Shown here in pieces: positions 18,701 through 27,119 of a stretch of 64,000 bases of DNA. This stretch comes from an uncultured Clostridia bacterium. Lineage in GTDB: Bacteria > Bacillota > Clostridia > TANB77 > CAG-508. The notes under the pieces were generated by a model. That model did not search any database. It was given only the letters and a program-made list of their open reading frames with translations, and was not told the DNA's origin. The position numbers and the translations under genes were made by a program. Position 1 is the first letter of the stretch. Every line of letters begins with the position of its first letter. The DNA is taken from contig CAKOXT010000006.1 of assembly GCA_934130285.1 (NCBI GenBank), forward strand, positions 1-64,000, written 5' to 3'.

Positions 18701-21203
18701 CTTTAGCAGAATCTCCTAATAATTTATTTTCATAGAATATATCTGCATTTACTGTACACGTTTCTGTACTACTTCTTCCATGTTCTCCACCAGTGATATG
18801 AGCCTCTATATTTATTGGATATGATTCATCTACCCTAGCTTTTGTATAATCTCTTTTAAATGTAACCGTGAAAGAATTTCCATCAATTGTACATGTACCC
18901 TTTTCAGAACTTACACTTCTCAAACTAATAGAATCACCATCAACTGTACTATACCAATTCCTTTTAATATGACCTTTTACAATAATGTTATCCCCACTAG
19001 CTTCACAGCTATCACGTATAACATCCATTCTCCATGTGCCTCCGAAGCCGTCTGATTCTTCAGGTTCTGCTATATCAAATCCTCTAGTTTCTGTGAAATT
19101 AAATGATCCTCCACTGGCTCCTCCAACCATATTACTATCATCTCTTGATGATGTAGCAGCAACTGTTTGAACATCACCAGCACTTGCTGAACCAGATCCT
19201 GTTGATGTAGTTTTTGACAACACATTTACACCCTGTGTCCAATGAATCTCTAAGAAATTACCTTTATAATATTCATATTTTCCACCAGCTGTTAAATATT
19301 GAAAATCAAATTTAAAGTTTTTAATTTTGGCTAAATTATCTAAATAATCAATTTCAATATAAAATTCTTCACCAGATGAAGGATATGGATAATCCTCATC
19401 AGTATCTAATGCATTTCTAGCTGTATCATGGCCATAATTTGTACTTTCATCATTTGTATTTGAGTATACAAATCTATAATTCTTTCCTAATTGAAGTACA
19501 CTATTTCCATCTTCATCAACTAATTCATTACCTTGAGCATCTGTTCCAACTAGTATTGAATTAGAAATTCCTGAAAAACTTACCTTAGGTCTGTCACCTT
19601 GTTTTGTAACAGCTCTTAAATAGTTAACCTTAAATGGTCCAACTATATACTTATTTGTATCACTATTAAATCTTGTTTGAACTTTTGAAGTATCTTCAGG
19701 TTCAAATGAAACTTTATAGTCAATTTTAAATGTTGTATCCTCATTTCTTTCTAATTTTGATACATCACTTACACCTGTAACTTGTTTTATATAATTTTCA
19801 AAGTCAGTAGCCTCATTAGCTAAATCAGTATCTTTTATACTTGCTGAGTCAGCATTATGACCAACTGTTTTCTTTTTCCACCATGCATGTTGAACATATG
19901 TATAAGGAGCATATTCATCACTAATTTGTACATAGTAAAATTTATTTCCTTCTTTTCTTACATATTTTTCTTCACCAGGGTTTCCAACAATATAAATTTC
20001 TTGTCCATCTATATTTGTTTTTGTTGCATCATTAGATGTTGCAGCAGTTACATTATTACCTTTAATTTCTTTTAATCTATATGCAACTCTAAAACCTAAA
20101 CTAGCAACATCTTCTTTAATTGGTTGTGAATTATATCCTGAGTATGAATTTTCCAATTTAATTTTGTCATTACTACTTAAATCATATACTTTATTCTTAG
20201 CAGCATATATTACAATTCCCTCTTCACCGCTTCTATTTAAGAAAACAATATCTCCGGCTTGCAAATCATCAATATTTGTGATCTCTGTAAATCCTTGATT
20301 CTTGCAGTAATCTTCAATAGATTCATCTCCAACATCATATCCACATGAATATAATGCCCATTTTATAAGATGAGTGTTGTTAATTTTTTCATTCCAAACA
20401 ACATTCTTATCTAAAGGTATAGTATCTGAATCTCCAAACTCATATCCATTTGACTTAGCAAATTTTGCAATACTTCTAACATTATCTACAAAAGTTGACA
20501 TTGTATTACCTTGTGTAGTTAATGTTTGTGAAGGAGTAGGTCCTGTGTACTCTTCTCCTGTATTACTTACTATTGTAGCTGTTTTACCAGGAACATTATT
20601 ATCAAACTCAGCCAAAACCCAAGCCTCAGCTGGAGTACATAATCTTGTTTCAGCTAAATTAAATTTAGCTAAAGTCTTACTTGTTGTATTTTCATATTTT
20701 GTTGTATATGTTGCTCCAAAACCTGTCCATTCGTTCAAGTTTCTAAATACTGTTGCAGCCGGTATATCATTTGCTGTTAAATAAGCTGTTTCTTTTCCTT
20801 GGTCAGTAGTACTTGTAGATCTTCCACCACTTGTTACAACTGTACTTCCCATACCAGGTAAAGCAACACCTTTAGCAGAACAGAATAAACTAGGTATGCT
20901 AATTAAATCTTCATATGTAATATAAATTCCACCATCTCTTACCTGACTAGAATCAACTAATTCTGATAATGTTGGTGCAGATGGATTTTTTAAAATTACC
21001 TTTCCATCTGAATCCTTTTTTCCATTCCATTCAGCAACAGCAGTAGTACCTCTCGCAACAGAATCCGCTGTAGTCTGTGCCGCTGACTTAGCAGCAGCCC
21101 AAACTTCTTGATTCGTAATTCTTGCATATATAAATAAGCTTAGTAATAGTATGAATGCAATTGTAAATATTATTTTAGACGTTTTCTTTAATTTATTTAT
21201 CAT
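12765..21203 (-). CDS. Giant membrane-anchored surface protein, module 1 second gene (2812 aa)
   Basis: A predicted adhesin-like exoprotein. Residues 10-27 are a membrane or signal segment. Residues about 268-385 resemble an NlpC/P60 fold (THLIKWALYSCG, GDIVFLNR) but lack the expected catalytic Cys and His. Residues 430-670 share a domain with the 2041-aa protein (IVGPFKVNYL, FYIEIDYLDN). Ig-like repeats (690-1020) lead to a long Asn-Gly stalk (about 1035-1190). Two SdrD/Cna-B-like domains follow, at about 1260-1400 (SGMVWIDND) and 1945-2110 (NGVVWEDSRDN). Further beta-rich regions share LMVDAYSRTI, FGLVRRAETR and GRRDTTAIPGNA with the paralogue. The end is EPTGLSLERQ, a hydrophobic segment (2771-2795) and a charged tail. 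Its ATG overlaps the stop of the 1785-aa gene by 4 bp. Function is unknown. Confidence 0.88.
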   Translation of the reverse strand: MINKLKKTSKIIFTIAFILLLSLFIYARITNQEVWAAAKSAAQTTADSVARGTTAVAEWNGKKDSDGKVILKNPSAPTLSELVDSSQVRDGGIYITYEDLISIPSLFCSAKGVALPGMGSTVVTSGGRSTSTTDQGKETAYLTANDIPAATVFRNLNEWTGFGATYTTKYENTTSKTLAKFNLAETRLCTPAEAWVLAEFDNNVPGKTATIVSNTGEEYTGPTPSQTLTTQGNTMSTFVDNVRSIAKFAKSNGYEFGDSDTIPLDKNVVWNEKINNTHLIKWALYSCGYDVGDESIEDYCKNQGFTEITNIDDLQAGDIVFLNRSGEEGIVIYAAKNKVYDLSSNDKIKLENSYSGYNSQPIKEDVASLGFRVAYRLKEIKGNNVTAATSNDATKTNIDGQEIYIVGNPGEEKYVRKEGNKFYYVQISDEYAPYTYVQHAWWKKKTVGHNADSASIKDTDLANEATDFENYIKQVTGVSDVSKLERNEDTTFKIDYKVSFEPEDTSKVQTRFNSDTNKYIVGPFKVNYLRAVTKQGDRPKVSFSGISNSILVGTDAQGNELVDEDGNSVLQLGKNYRFVYSNTNDESTNYGHDTARNALDTDEDYPYPSSGEEFYIEIDYLDNLAKIKNFKFDFQYLTAGGKYEYYKGNFLEIHWTQGVNVLSKTTSTGSGSASAGDVQTVAATSSRDDSNMVGGASGGSFNFTETRGFDIAEPEESDGFGGTWRMDVIRDSCEASGDNIIVKGHIKRNWYSTVDGDSISLRSVSSEKGTCTIDGNSFTVTFKRDYTKARVDESYPINIEAHITGGEHGRSSTETCTVNADIFYENKLLGDSAKVKSSSSKVEINGNKIFVRGFIDRTDQTIDFDADMIHSETKQDAIYSWWTEDGDCLEVKDEKNGVFTIKKPGKCKIGCATGDGNGPSVEIKLFEVEIPELCFDTSETRSTNSTQRGSVKFYNGMGDFIESILWGTSDSYPVQSNTNDGQINFSETSDLDTYTYKDSDYEPMKFKFKDDNCEITVTVSWSPKIANGEGVTDGRNDDNGNGNGDGSNNGNESNNGNGSDNGNGSDNGNGSDNGNGNGNGNGNGNGNGNGNGNGNGNGNGNGNGNGNGNGNGNGNGNGNGNGNGNGNGNGNGNGNGNGNGNGNGNGNGNGSGNGNGNGNGNGNGNGNGNGNGNGNGNGNGSGSGSGNGTNIGGSVKTEYNYCYFLRATSATIKTAQDQINAVGSHEVIDVDAENGLNSTVSGTPVELEFLSTDINLRTHLSGMVWIDNDEQKDQSIGTLGVKDSAEKYADDNSVEIVVWKVKYQKDGDKLTEVERTKAIAWDEEGKKIDFIDNRIYIKDGKYSIPEIQVPAEEGLDTSKYVMSYDVEFVYDGQTYEATEYLKSSGKDSVSDKLAEFKKTAEETKGEDSDYSKIKGTSAKTDYSLDSYIVENADERKDFDSYFTEFYGSDSTNGNPGNSPINEDGTTNGKATGGAGQSQYNYVEKGEEANKTADLQYTSTDVGTSEADTKKASTLVTHDDKGFIYDQYKLAARTSEGGLVFPYETKYHVEKEYYDNLTFQNNAYKPVDEYFNQINLGLLERYHTDISVLKDLYKAKVVVDEQETDYTYNSLGALTEDSINKTVLAGYREKTYNIGLYNADYKYRSSVYNTITDPITKTVLKAIKDETELRLFVTYKVQIYNGSEYTDVSINEFKDYYDDSLTMVTDTIKGYISTSNQSEQARAEQVLAEKPYARKLVANKDVSKLYKWNKTDDLSNEYIDKLESDNTKLAVLGQNDKNDLKFEKIESGKDGYSAARCTGLSALSSDKKSVNGDLMLEPGEVYEIYITYEVDQKGFGYIQNAKATDPNNPEAGKDVERKALLDDKKNIFEVSRYTSAYTQEGVNRHKTTSYKAGQISGRVDRDSAPDNVNMSLTNADDKSKINSKYFEDDTEAAPVVHVGLKTSDEERSLNGVVWEDSRDNYGEGDGIYKDGETLISGVDVTMVEKINVTNNDFQRIKDYIEKNKATITAEEKAQFGNLTADKFEYEFEYIWPDGTFDNFNSTTRSEGGKYEFKNFVAGNYVVRFEYGNNEKNLKYNGQDYRNTAYQTGMTNAKAQTQTQPDGVKKIYNGTTDGLDVEAGKVSTLNNQWHDLSNNEQANEMNNARVSDARDYEPRRLMVDAYSRTITNKNAEVLAAYTDDADTNLTNEYKAKLAENNAKLMENTSMVANTAKFVVDIEKQSEIKYEENSDNTEGANASGNEVKHEYVIGNMDFGLVRRAETRIYTQKEISKIELLKNDGKEVVLSVSCDDEGNIIKAGGTTDENKTVRVDKITEINKETLAAGTQGFKYVAVEASYLRGLQVKLTYKITVTNKSEEDYTTQYIANIKDARELYKTAVNYQAYGSAKEEDNPDMMSLSPFNTGKEIVYGKYVGLHYYTNSTEATENKDLTEKYKFAYNGQSTDVIVKTTVDQIVDYIDNDISISKGDTENIANQTWVESSAKDREEKLSSMSYVENTDKTDTNNVKDDNLVDNKGRKYVGTGKNNIVLTENENMTAEPEKIDYEYTELTEQKDKDGNVIKSEKTGNSLMVPVTKVGENGEIIPSLVSTEGTDKTVVMYTTLENSSVVSSTVSKFNTEFTKELAPNDKTSISIVTTAQASEEAIKNMNYDNLMEIVMYSNPVGRRDTTAIPGNANMIAKQEVAYKAGYDRIYEDQLTDDVKNNLPSEAKEVVEDENGEEKTYYFLPKSVAIDDSKSENELGKTSVTTERDAYAAKDTVTFSEPTGLSLERQKANMAIRIILLSLIIAAVGIMIATVVVVFRKTKYDDTDLLSGDRK
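17640..18090 (-). repeat. 6-bp microsatellite coding for poly(Asn-Gly)
   Basis: About 450 bp of plus-strand TTTCCA/TTTCCG hexamers code for a stalk of Asn-Gly pairs with some Ser and Asp. Because the unit is six bases, gain or loss of units keeps the frame. It produces misleading open frames on both strands (His-Phe-Arg on plus, Met-Glu-Thr on minus). Confidence 0.95.
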
Positions 21204-24200
21204 ACTATCACCTCCTTATTTTTCTTATCAATCTGTATCTTAATTACATACAGAGCAATCAGTACCGTTATCAGAGTAGTACTTATAATCATTAAATTGA
21301 TCATACTTCCACCAGTTTGAATACCAATGATTAAATCAACCTTACTCATATCATCTTCATCTTGAGCTTGGTTTCCAGGAATAGAATCTATATCTTCAAT
21401 TGCATACTCATTATATGTCTCTGCAATTTCAAAAGTATTATTTATAATTCCATTTCCATTTTCAGTCATTTGTTTTGTTAATATTAATTTAATTTCTTTT
21501 GTTTCACCTGGTTGAATTAATATATCTTCAAGTTGATTTGTATATGCATTACCATCTGAACCTACATACCATCCATTATTCATGCTTGTATCAAGTTCTA
21601 ATCCCTCAGGTAAATAATCAACTATTGATTTGGCATATCCTGATATCTCTCCTCTGTTTGTAACACTAATTGTATATTCCGCAAATATTTTTGAAGAATT
21701 TACATACTTAGGATTTATATCAATCTTAGCAAGTTTAGGATTTTCCATTTCGTAAGTATTTGCACCTTCATCATTTTGAACTGTTACTTTATTAAGGTTA
21801 GCATCCAATGATAAATCAAATATTCCTGCTCTTACTAAACCAATGTCAATATCAGATATACTTGTATCTGTTACTTTAATTTTATCAGTTACTGCTTTAT
21901 AATTTGAAACTATAGCATCTGAATTTCTATCAGAATTTACACCCTGCTTCTTATAATCTGTAACTGTATATTTTGAAGAATCATATTCAAATCTTACATA
22001 ATACTCACCAGGAGTTACATTTTCAAAAATGTACTCTCCGACATTGTTTGTAACTGTTTGTCCTACAACATCTTGTGTAGCTGCATCACATAAAACAGCA
22101 ACTACATTTGCCATTCCCTCTTCATCATCATCTCTTTGTCCATTTTTATTCATATCAACAAATGCTTTACCTATTATTCTATATACATTATTAGAAATCT
22201 GAACTTCTGATTTTTGAGCTTCTTTTGATGTTCCATTAACAACAACAATATCTTCTGTCGTTTCTTTTTCTTCGTTATTTGTTCCAATAATTATTTCTTC
22301 ATACGTATTATCTGTAACATCAGGACTTTGTTGAATTATATTCTCTATCTTATTTGTACTAGCAACAGATAAGTTAGTTCCACCAATATTCCATTTATTC
22401 TCTGCCAAAGTCTCATCTACTACGTTAGATAAATTCTGAGCTGTACAGTTCAATACAACCTCAGCAGTCTCACCAACGCCTAAGTTTAATGTTAATGTTG
22501 GATTTTCAGAAGATAATGCTGAGAATACATATCCTTCTTTATTACATTCAACAGATGTAACTCTAAATTCACTTGGCATTTCATTTTTCAAATCAATTTG
22601 CGTTGCTTCTGCTGTACCAGTATTTTTTAGTTTTAAAACATATTGTACTGTATCGCCTTCTTTTACATATCTGTTATCATTAGTTGAATAGTATGTTGCT
22701 TCTATTTGTGGTCTACCCAATGTGTTCTTAACTTCATTAGATACATATTCTTTTGTAAGTCCATTTGCTATAACTCTAGATGAAGTAGTTAAATCACTTT
22801 GTAAATCTGAAATATTATTTGTTTTAATAGTTAATTTAAATGTTTTAAATATTTCTAATTTATCCACATTCCATGTAACAGTTCTGTTTTGTGCATCGTA
22901 TATACCATTTGCACCTCTTCTTGTTGTAAGTCCATCATCATTAAACTCTTCTACATATGCATCAACAACATCAACATTCTCTGGTATTGTCTGAATTACT
23001 CTTACGTTACTTAAATCTTTTCCTTGAACATTAACAACATGCGTTGTATATTCAATTGTATTATTTTCTGCAATCACTCTATCTTGTAAGTTAGCATCCA
23101 ATTCAATATTTATTTCTGCTGCTTGTATTGGTAATGACTCAGTAGTTGTATAAATAGGTGTTTCCAATCCTTCAGCTTCTACATTGCTATTAGTTTCTAT
23201 ATATGTTCTATCTGCTGTTTCTTTATTAACCTCAACCTCATATGTAGCTTCTTCAGTTTTTCCAGGAGCCACATCACCTAAATTAATCTTAAGTTCTGTA
23301 ACATCTGGTCTTAATTCACCATTTTCAACATAAGTTGTTCCATCAGGAATAATACTATTTACAACAGTATCAGCAGAAACTGTTCTACCTTCATTAGTAA
23401 CTCTAACTGTATATTTAATATGTTGTCCTTCAACAACTGAAGCTTCATCAGTATCAGAAACAGTTTCAACTTTAAGAACTGGAGCATTACCAGTTGTTAA
23501 TACAACCTTATCTGCTTCAACAACTCCTTCTGTTTTAGTTCCTGTATAATATGTTCCAAAAGTTCCTATTAAGTCTAAGTTATTAGTTAAATTTGCTGGA
23601 ATTTCAAAATCATAAGCAAATGATAATATGCTTCCTGATTTAACTACTTCATTAACTACTATTAAATATGATTTAACATTAGCTAATGATTCAGGTTCTA
23701 CTGTCCATCCATTTGATGGTTCTTCTAAATCATCAGTAGCATCTCCATTTTCTGAATAATAAACTGTAGTTGTAAATCCACCAGTTTCAGAAATAATCTT
23801 TGATGTCATAGGAACTGTTGTATTTGTACCTAATGCTTCTCCTGAAACAATAGATTTATTTCCATCAAATATTGTTCTTCCTAAAATATGAACATCACTT
23901 AACTCTTCATTTGTATTATTAATTACAATCATTTTCATCTCAGCTGCCTTAGCATCTGTAAATGGTGTAATTGAATCTTCTTTTCTTCCTTGATTTACAG
24001 AAATCAAAGAACTGTCAGCTTTGTAATTTGAAACCATTTGAGCATTTACAAGACCTTCTGGAGCAACAATATTAAGCTCTGTATCATATGTTCCCTGTCT
24101 TCCTATTAACATATAAGAAGATGGTGGAGTTATCATTGTCCAATCTGAACTCATAACATAATTTGTAGCATCTTCATTGTAGTAGTTCATTATAACAGCT

Positions 24201-26557
24201 TCATTTTTTGAGGCTGTATACATATCTACTTTCATATCTGTGTTTAAAATAACTGTTGTACCCTTAGCAGAATCACCAGCTGTGTATTGAGCTTGTGTTC
24301 CGTTTAATGTAATTTTAAGTACTATTCTATCTTCGCTATCTCTTAAAGTTTCAACATTAGCTATTTCTAATTCATCATTTCCATATAATAAGTTCATATC
24401 TTTAATATTGATATTTTTTATTTCCTTTGGAAATGTCAATTCAAACACTGGATTTTTGTAAACATCACTTGTTGCATTAGCATTATTTAATGAAATATTA
24501 ATTTCAATATCTTCATTATCAACTAATGTACTTAGATCTGTTCTACTTAATGAAAGTGTTGCTCCTGTTGATGTTTCTGTTAGATCTGTTGAAACTGTTT
24601 TATCACCAACTTCTGTAACAATACCTTCTTCCAACTCAGCTAAACCAGTAAAGCTTTCCTCTAAACCTCTAAACATTGTTAAATCAACTTTCTCATAAGT
24701 TGTTTTTGTCATAGTCTTTTTAGCAACAACATTTAAGATTCCATCTCCTGTTGGATTATTTATTCTCATTAATATCTTTCCAATTTTACTCTCCCCAAAG
24801 TCAATTGTGATATATCCATCGCCATCATCATTAGTATCTTTATTAATTTGAATTAATGAAGTTCCATCTTCACGTAATAATTCAAAACTTCCTGTATCAC
24901 CAATAATTGATTGCAAGTTGCTTTTGTTTAATTTTATTTCTTTATAGTAAGTATTTTCTCCTTGCTCTGTTGATGTGTTATATCCATTTCCATAATCATC
25001 AACAAAATATTCTGTTCCTTCTGCTATTTGAACTGTTTTTACTAAATCTACTCTTGAAATATTTATATCAAATGTATTGTCATATACAATGCTGTATTCA
25101 GGTTCATTTGAATTACCATTTGCATATAAATATCCTTTGCTTACTTCTGCTGTTCTTCTTGAAACATCATAAGTAATTATATTTGAATTTGCCTGAGATA
25201 AATCATATTCTTTTTCTATTGCATTAGAGATTTCATTTGTGTTTGTACTTGTAAATACTGTTGATTTTGCACTAACATTTGCTTTTAAAATTCCATCTGT
25301 TAAATCTGAATAATCTTCATATGTATATGAAATAATGTATTCATCATTTCCATTATTCATTTTGTATTTTCCATCTTTTTCTGGATTGTTTACATTTATG
25401 AAGACTTTACCATTTTCATAAGACCAGTTCTCAACAGTAAATAATGTTTCACCATTTAAAAGTCCATTTGTGAATCCTGTACTAATTGCTGTAACATTAA
25501 CGTCTTTTATTGCAGCACCATCAATAGCTGGTAATTCAACTTTTACGTTTGTATCCTTAACAGGTAATTGATTTTTAGTATCTGTTCCAACTGTAACTTT
25601 TATTTGAACTAATGCTTGTCTTGCTCCATTTTTATTATAAGGAATAAATTTTTCAACATCACTTCCAACTACTAAATTTATATCATTAGAAATATCTAAA
25701 ACAGGTTTAGTAGATTTTGTTATTATTGATTCATTTCCTTCCTCATCAACATATGTTCCTAATAAACTTAGTTCAACTCCAGATTGAAGTTTATTCATAT
25801 CTATTGATTCTTCATTCTTAAGTTCTATTGGAATATAAACTTTTATTTCTGTTCCACCATTAATTTGTTTTAACTTAATTTTGCTTTCATCAATTGATTG
25901 AATATATTCTCCAAATGAAATATTGTCTTTTAATTTGAAAGTTTGATTAGCTAAATCTTTTATATCAACTTTAGCATTCTTTAAATAACCACTTGATTTA
26001 ACACCTAATGTAATTTCGATTGCTAATCCATCTTGAAGTTTTTGTCCTTCTGTTACTTTCTCCTCTTGAGCATCTTTCGTATCTTCTTCAACTGGTTGTT
26101 CTTCATCTGTTGAATCATTTGTATTATCTGTAGCCACAACTTCATTTGAAACATTTTCATCAGTCATAGTATCTTTTTCCGTATCAGCCGTGTTTTCATC
26201 TGATTCTGCAACTACATTCTCTGACGTTGTATCCTCTACTGGATTTTCAACATCATCTTGTGATTGTTCTTCATCAACCACATTTTGTTCAACACTACCC
26301 ACTGTATCTGTACTTGAATTAGCCTCATCTGTACCAACTTGTACATCAGTCGTTGTATCTTCAGTCTGATCTGTCTGCTCTTCATCTTGTGTATTCGTAA
26401 TCATCACAAACTGTGCAGAATAATTGATAACATCACTTGAGTCATCAGCTGCATAAGAAACCAACGCAGATCCAAGGGTTGCAAAATTGCTAAATGCAAG
26501 CATAAATACAATTAAGCTAGCTATGAACTTGTTCTTGAAATCTCTTTTCTTTTGCAT
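21200..26557 (-). CDS. Giant DUF11/SdrD-type surface protein, module 1 first gene (1785 aa)
   Basis: An exported, membrane-anchored protein. A signal peptide (1-36, ending VSYAADD) is followed by a Thr/Glu/Asp-rich acidic region (about 45-160). The middle consists of Ig-like repeats. DUF11-type domains are seen at about 1035-1115 (VTNEGRTVSADTVV), 1145-1230 and 1260-1350 (LKNTGTAEATQIDL). An SdrD-B domain (about 1455-1545) holds DMNKNGQRDDDEEG and ends GEYYVRFEYD. A last DUF11 domain (about 1625-1710) precedes IGIQTGGS, a membrane segment (1755-1778) and a Lys-rich tail. It is a paralogue of the 1613-aa protein throughout. The stop codon overlaps the next start in ATGA, with AAGGAGGTGAT inside its end, so the pair should be made in fixed ratio. 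Role is probably surface structure or adhesion. Confidence 0.88.
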   Translation of the reverse strand: MQKKRDFKNKFIASLIVFMLAFSNFATLGSALVSYAADDSSDVINYSAQFVMITNTQDEEQTDQTEDTTTDVQVGTDEANSSTDTVGSVEQNVVDEEQSQDDVENPVEDTTSENVVAESDENTADTEKDTMTDENVSNEVVATDNTNDSTDEEQPVEEDTKDAQEEKVTEGQKLQDGLAIEITLGVKSSGYLKNAKVDIKDLANQTFKLKDNISFGEYIQSIDESKIKLKQINGGTEIKVYIPIELKNEESIDMNKLQSGVELSLLGTYVDEEGNESIITKSTKPVLDISNDINLVVGSDVEKFIPYNKNGARQALVQIKVTVGTDTKNQLPVKDTNVKVELPAIDGAAIKDVNVTAISTGFTNGLLNGETLFTVENWSYENGKVFINVNNPEKDGKYKMNNGNDEYIISYTYEDYSDLTDGILKANVSAKSTVFTSTNTNEISNAIEKEYDLSQANSNIITYDVSRRTAEVSKGYLYANGNSNEPEYSIVYDNTFDINISRVDLVKTVQIAEGTEYFVDDYGNGYNTSTEQGENTYYKEIKLNKSNLQSIIGDTGSFELLREDGTSLIQINKDTNDDGDGYITIDFGESKIGKILMRINNPTGDGILNVVAKKTMTKTTYEKVDLTMFRGLEESFTGLAELEEGIVTEVGDKTVSTDLTETSTGATLSLSRTDLSTLVDNEDIEINISLNNANATSDVYKNPVFELTFPKEIKNINIKDMNLLYGNDELEIANVETLRDSEDRIVLKITLNGTQAQYTAGDSAKGTTVILNTDMKVDMYTASKNEAVIMNYYNEDATNYVMSSDWTMITPPSSYMLIGRQGTYDTELNIVAPEGLVNAQMVSNYKADSSLISVNQGRKEDSITPFTDAKAAEMKMIVINNTNEELSDVHILGRTIFDGNKSIVSGEALGTNTTVPMTSKIISETGGFTTTVYYSENGDATDDLEEPSNGWTVEPESLANVKSYLIVVNEVVKSGSILSFAYDFEIPANLTNNLDLIGTFGTYYTGTKTEGVVEADKVVLTTGNAPVLKVETVSDTDEASVVEGQHIKYTVRVTNEGRTVSADTVVNSIIPDGTTYVENGELRPDVTELKINLGDVAPGKTEEATYEVEVNKETADRTYIETNSNVEAEGLETPIYTTTESLPIQAAEINIELDANLQDRVIAENNTIEYTTHVVNVQGKDLSNVRVIQTIPENVDVVDAYVEEFNDDGLTTRRGANGIYDAQNRTVTWNVDKLEIFKTFKLTIKTNNISDLQSDLTTSSRVIANGLTKEYVSNEVKNTLGRPQIEATYYSTNDNRYVKEGDTVQYVLKLKNTGTAEATQIDLKNEMPSEFRVTSVECNKEGYVFSALSSENPTLTLNLGVGETAEVVLNCTAQNLSNVVDETLAENKWNIGGTNLSVASTNKIENIIQQSPDVTDNTYEEIIIGTNNEEKETTEDIVVVNGTSKEAQKSEVQISNNVYRIIGKAFVDMNKNGQRDDDEEGMANVVAVLCDAATQDVVGQTVTNNVGEYIFENVTPGEYYVRFEYDSSKYTVTDYKKQGVNSDRNSDAIVSNYKAVTDKIKVTDTSISDIDIGLVRAGIFDLSLDANLNKVTVQNDEGANTYEMENPKLAKIDINPKYVNSSKIFAEYTISVTNRGEISGYAKSIVDYLPEGLELDTSMNNGWYVGSDGNAYTNQLEDILIQPGETKEIKLILTKQMTENGNGIINNTFEIAETYNEYAIEDIDSIPGNQAQDEDDMSKVDLIIGIQTGGSMINLMIISTTLITVLIALYVIKIQIDKKNKEVIV

Positions 26558-26599
26558 TATTTACCTCCACAAATCTTTTGGCTTTTTTATTCTTATAAT

Positions 26600-26631
26600 C
26601 CTTATTTTAAAGAGTAAAAAAAATCTGTCAA
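26600..26631 (-). promoter_or_regulatory. Candidate promoter of giant module 1
   Basis: A perfect TTGACA on the minus strand (26631-26626) is followed after 17 nt by AAAATA, a weak -10. The same arrangement, TTGACAG with a weak AT-rich -10, precedes module 2 at 38160, which supports both. Confidence 0.5.
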
Positions 26632-26807
26632 TTTTATTTTTTTCCAATATTGCATTTTTAAGAATTCACACACAAAAATACTATTACGGAAAATAGTACA
26701 TTATGAGCTATTTTACATTTTGATTAAATTTTTAGACACATTTTATCGAATATGCTCGATTAGTTTACATATTATTTTTATGGAAACCTTTTTTCCTTGT
26801 TTTGTTC

Positions 26808-26845
26808 AAGTTATCCACATACTTATACACCTCTGTGGATAACTT
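26808..26845. promoter_or_regulatory. Inverted pair of perfect DnaA boxes
   Basis: AAGTTATCCACA (26808-26819) and its exact reverse complement TGTGGATAACTT (26834-26845) flank a 14-nt spacer that holds a further 8-of-9 match, TTATACACC (26823-26831). Both arms contain the consensus DnaA box TTATCCACA. It could bind DnaA for titration or regulation. A terminator role is less likely because no T-run follows directly. Confidence 0.5.
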
Positions 26846-27065
26846 TTGCTTTTTCTTCACCCTCGTTGAACAACACATCTAATTTCATTTAATACTTATT
26901 TTTGATAATAGGAAAAAGTTCATATATTTTTTGTGCAATATTGATATTTGTAATTATTAATGTTAACTAACGAATTTCTTTTATATCAAACTTATTCTTA
27001 AATCATCACAGCTAAGCCTAGCAATACATCTAATTAATGCAATAATTATCACCAAGTATGAATAC

Positions 27066-27105
27066 AGAAAAAGAACGTAGATTATTTAAAATCTACGTTC
27101 TTTAA
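27066..27105 (-). terminator. Terminator of giant module 2
   Basis: AAAGAACGTAGAT pairs with ATCTACGTTCTTT in a long stem, followed by T residues on the minus strand, just past the 2041-aa stop. Confidence 0.8.
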
Positions 27106-27119
27106 ATTTAGATATATAC

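Larger units (their letters stand above)
26558..27119. other. Intergenic region between the two giant modules
   Basis: No credible gene is present in these 562 bp. It contains the promoter of module 1, an inverted pair of perfect DnaA boxes, a short hairpin TACTATT / AATAGTA near 26680, and the terminator of module 2. The remaining sequence is AT-rich with no feature I can support. Confidence 0.6.

Noticed and set aside
26808..26845. Inverted repeat as a transcription terminator
   Set aside because: No gene ends there on either strand, no T-run follows the stem directly, and the arms are exact DnaA boxes.
26558..27119. Replication origin between the giant modules
   Set aside because: Only two perfect boxes, no dnaA/dnaN context and no clear unwinding element cluster; a regulatory site is more economical.
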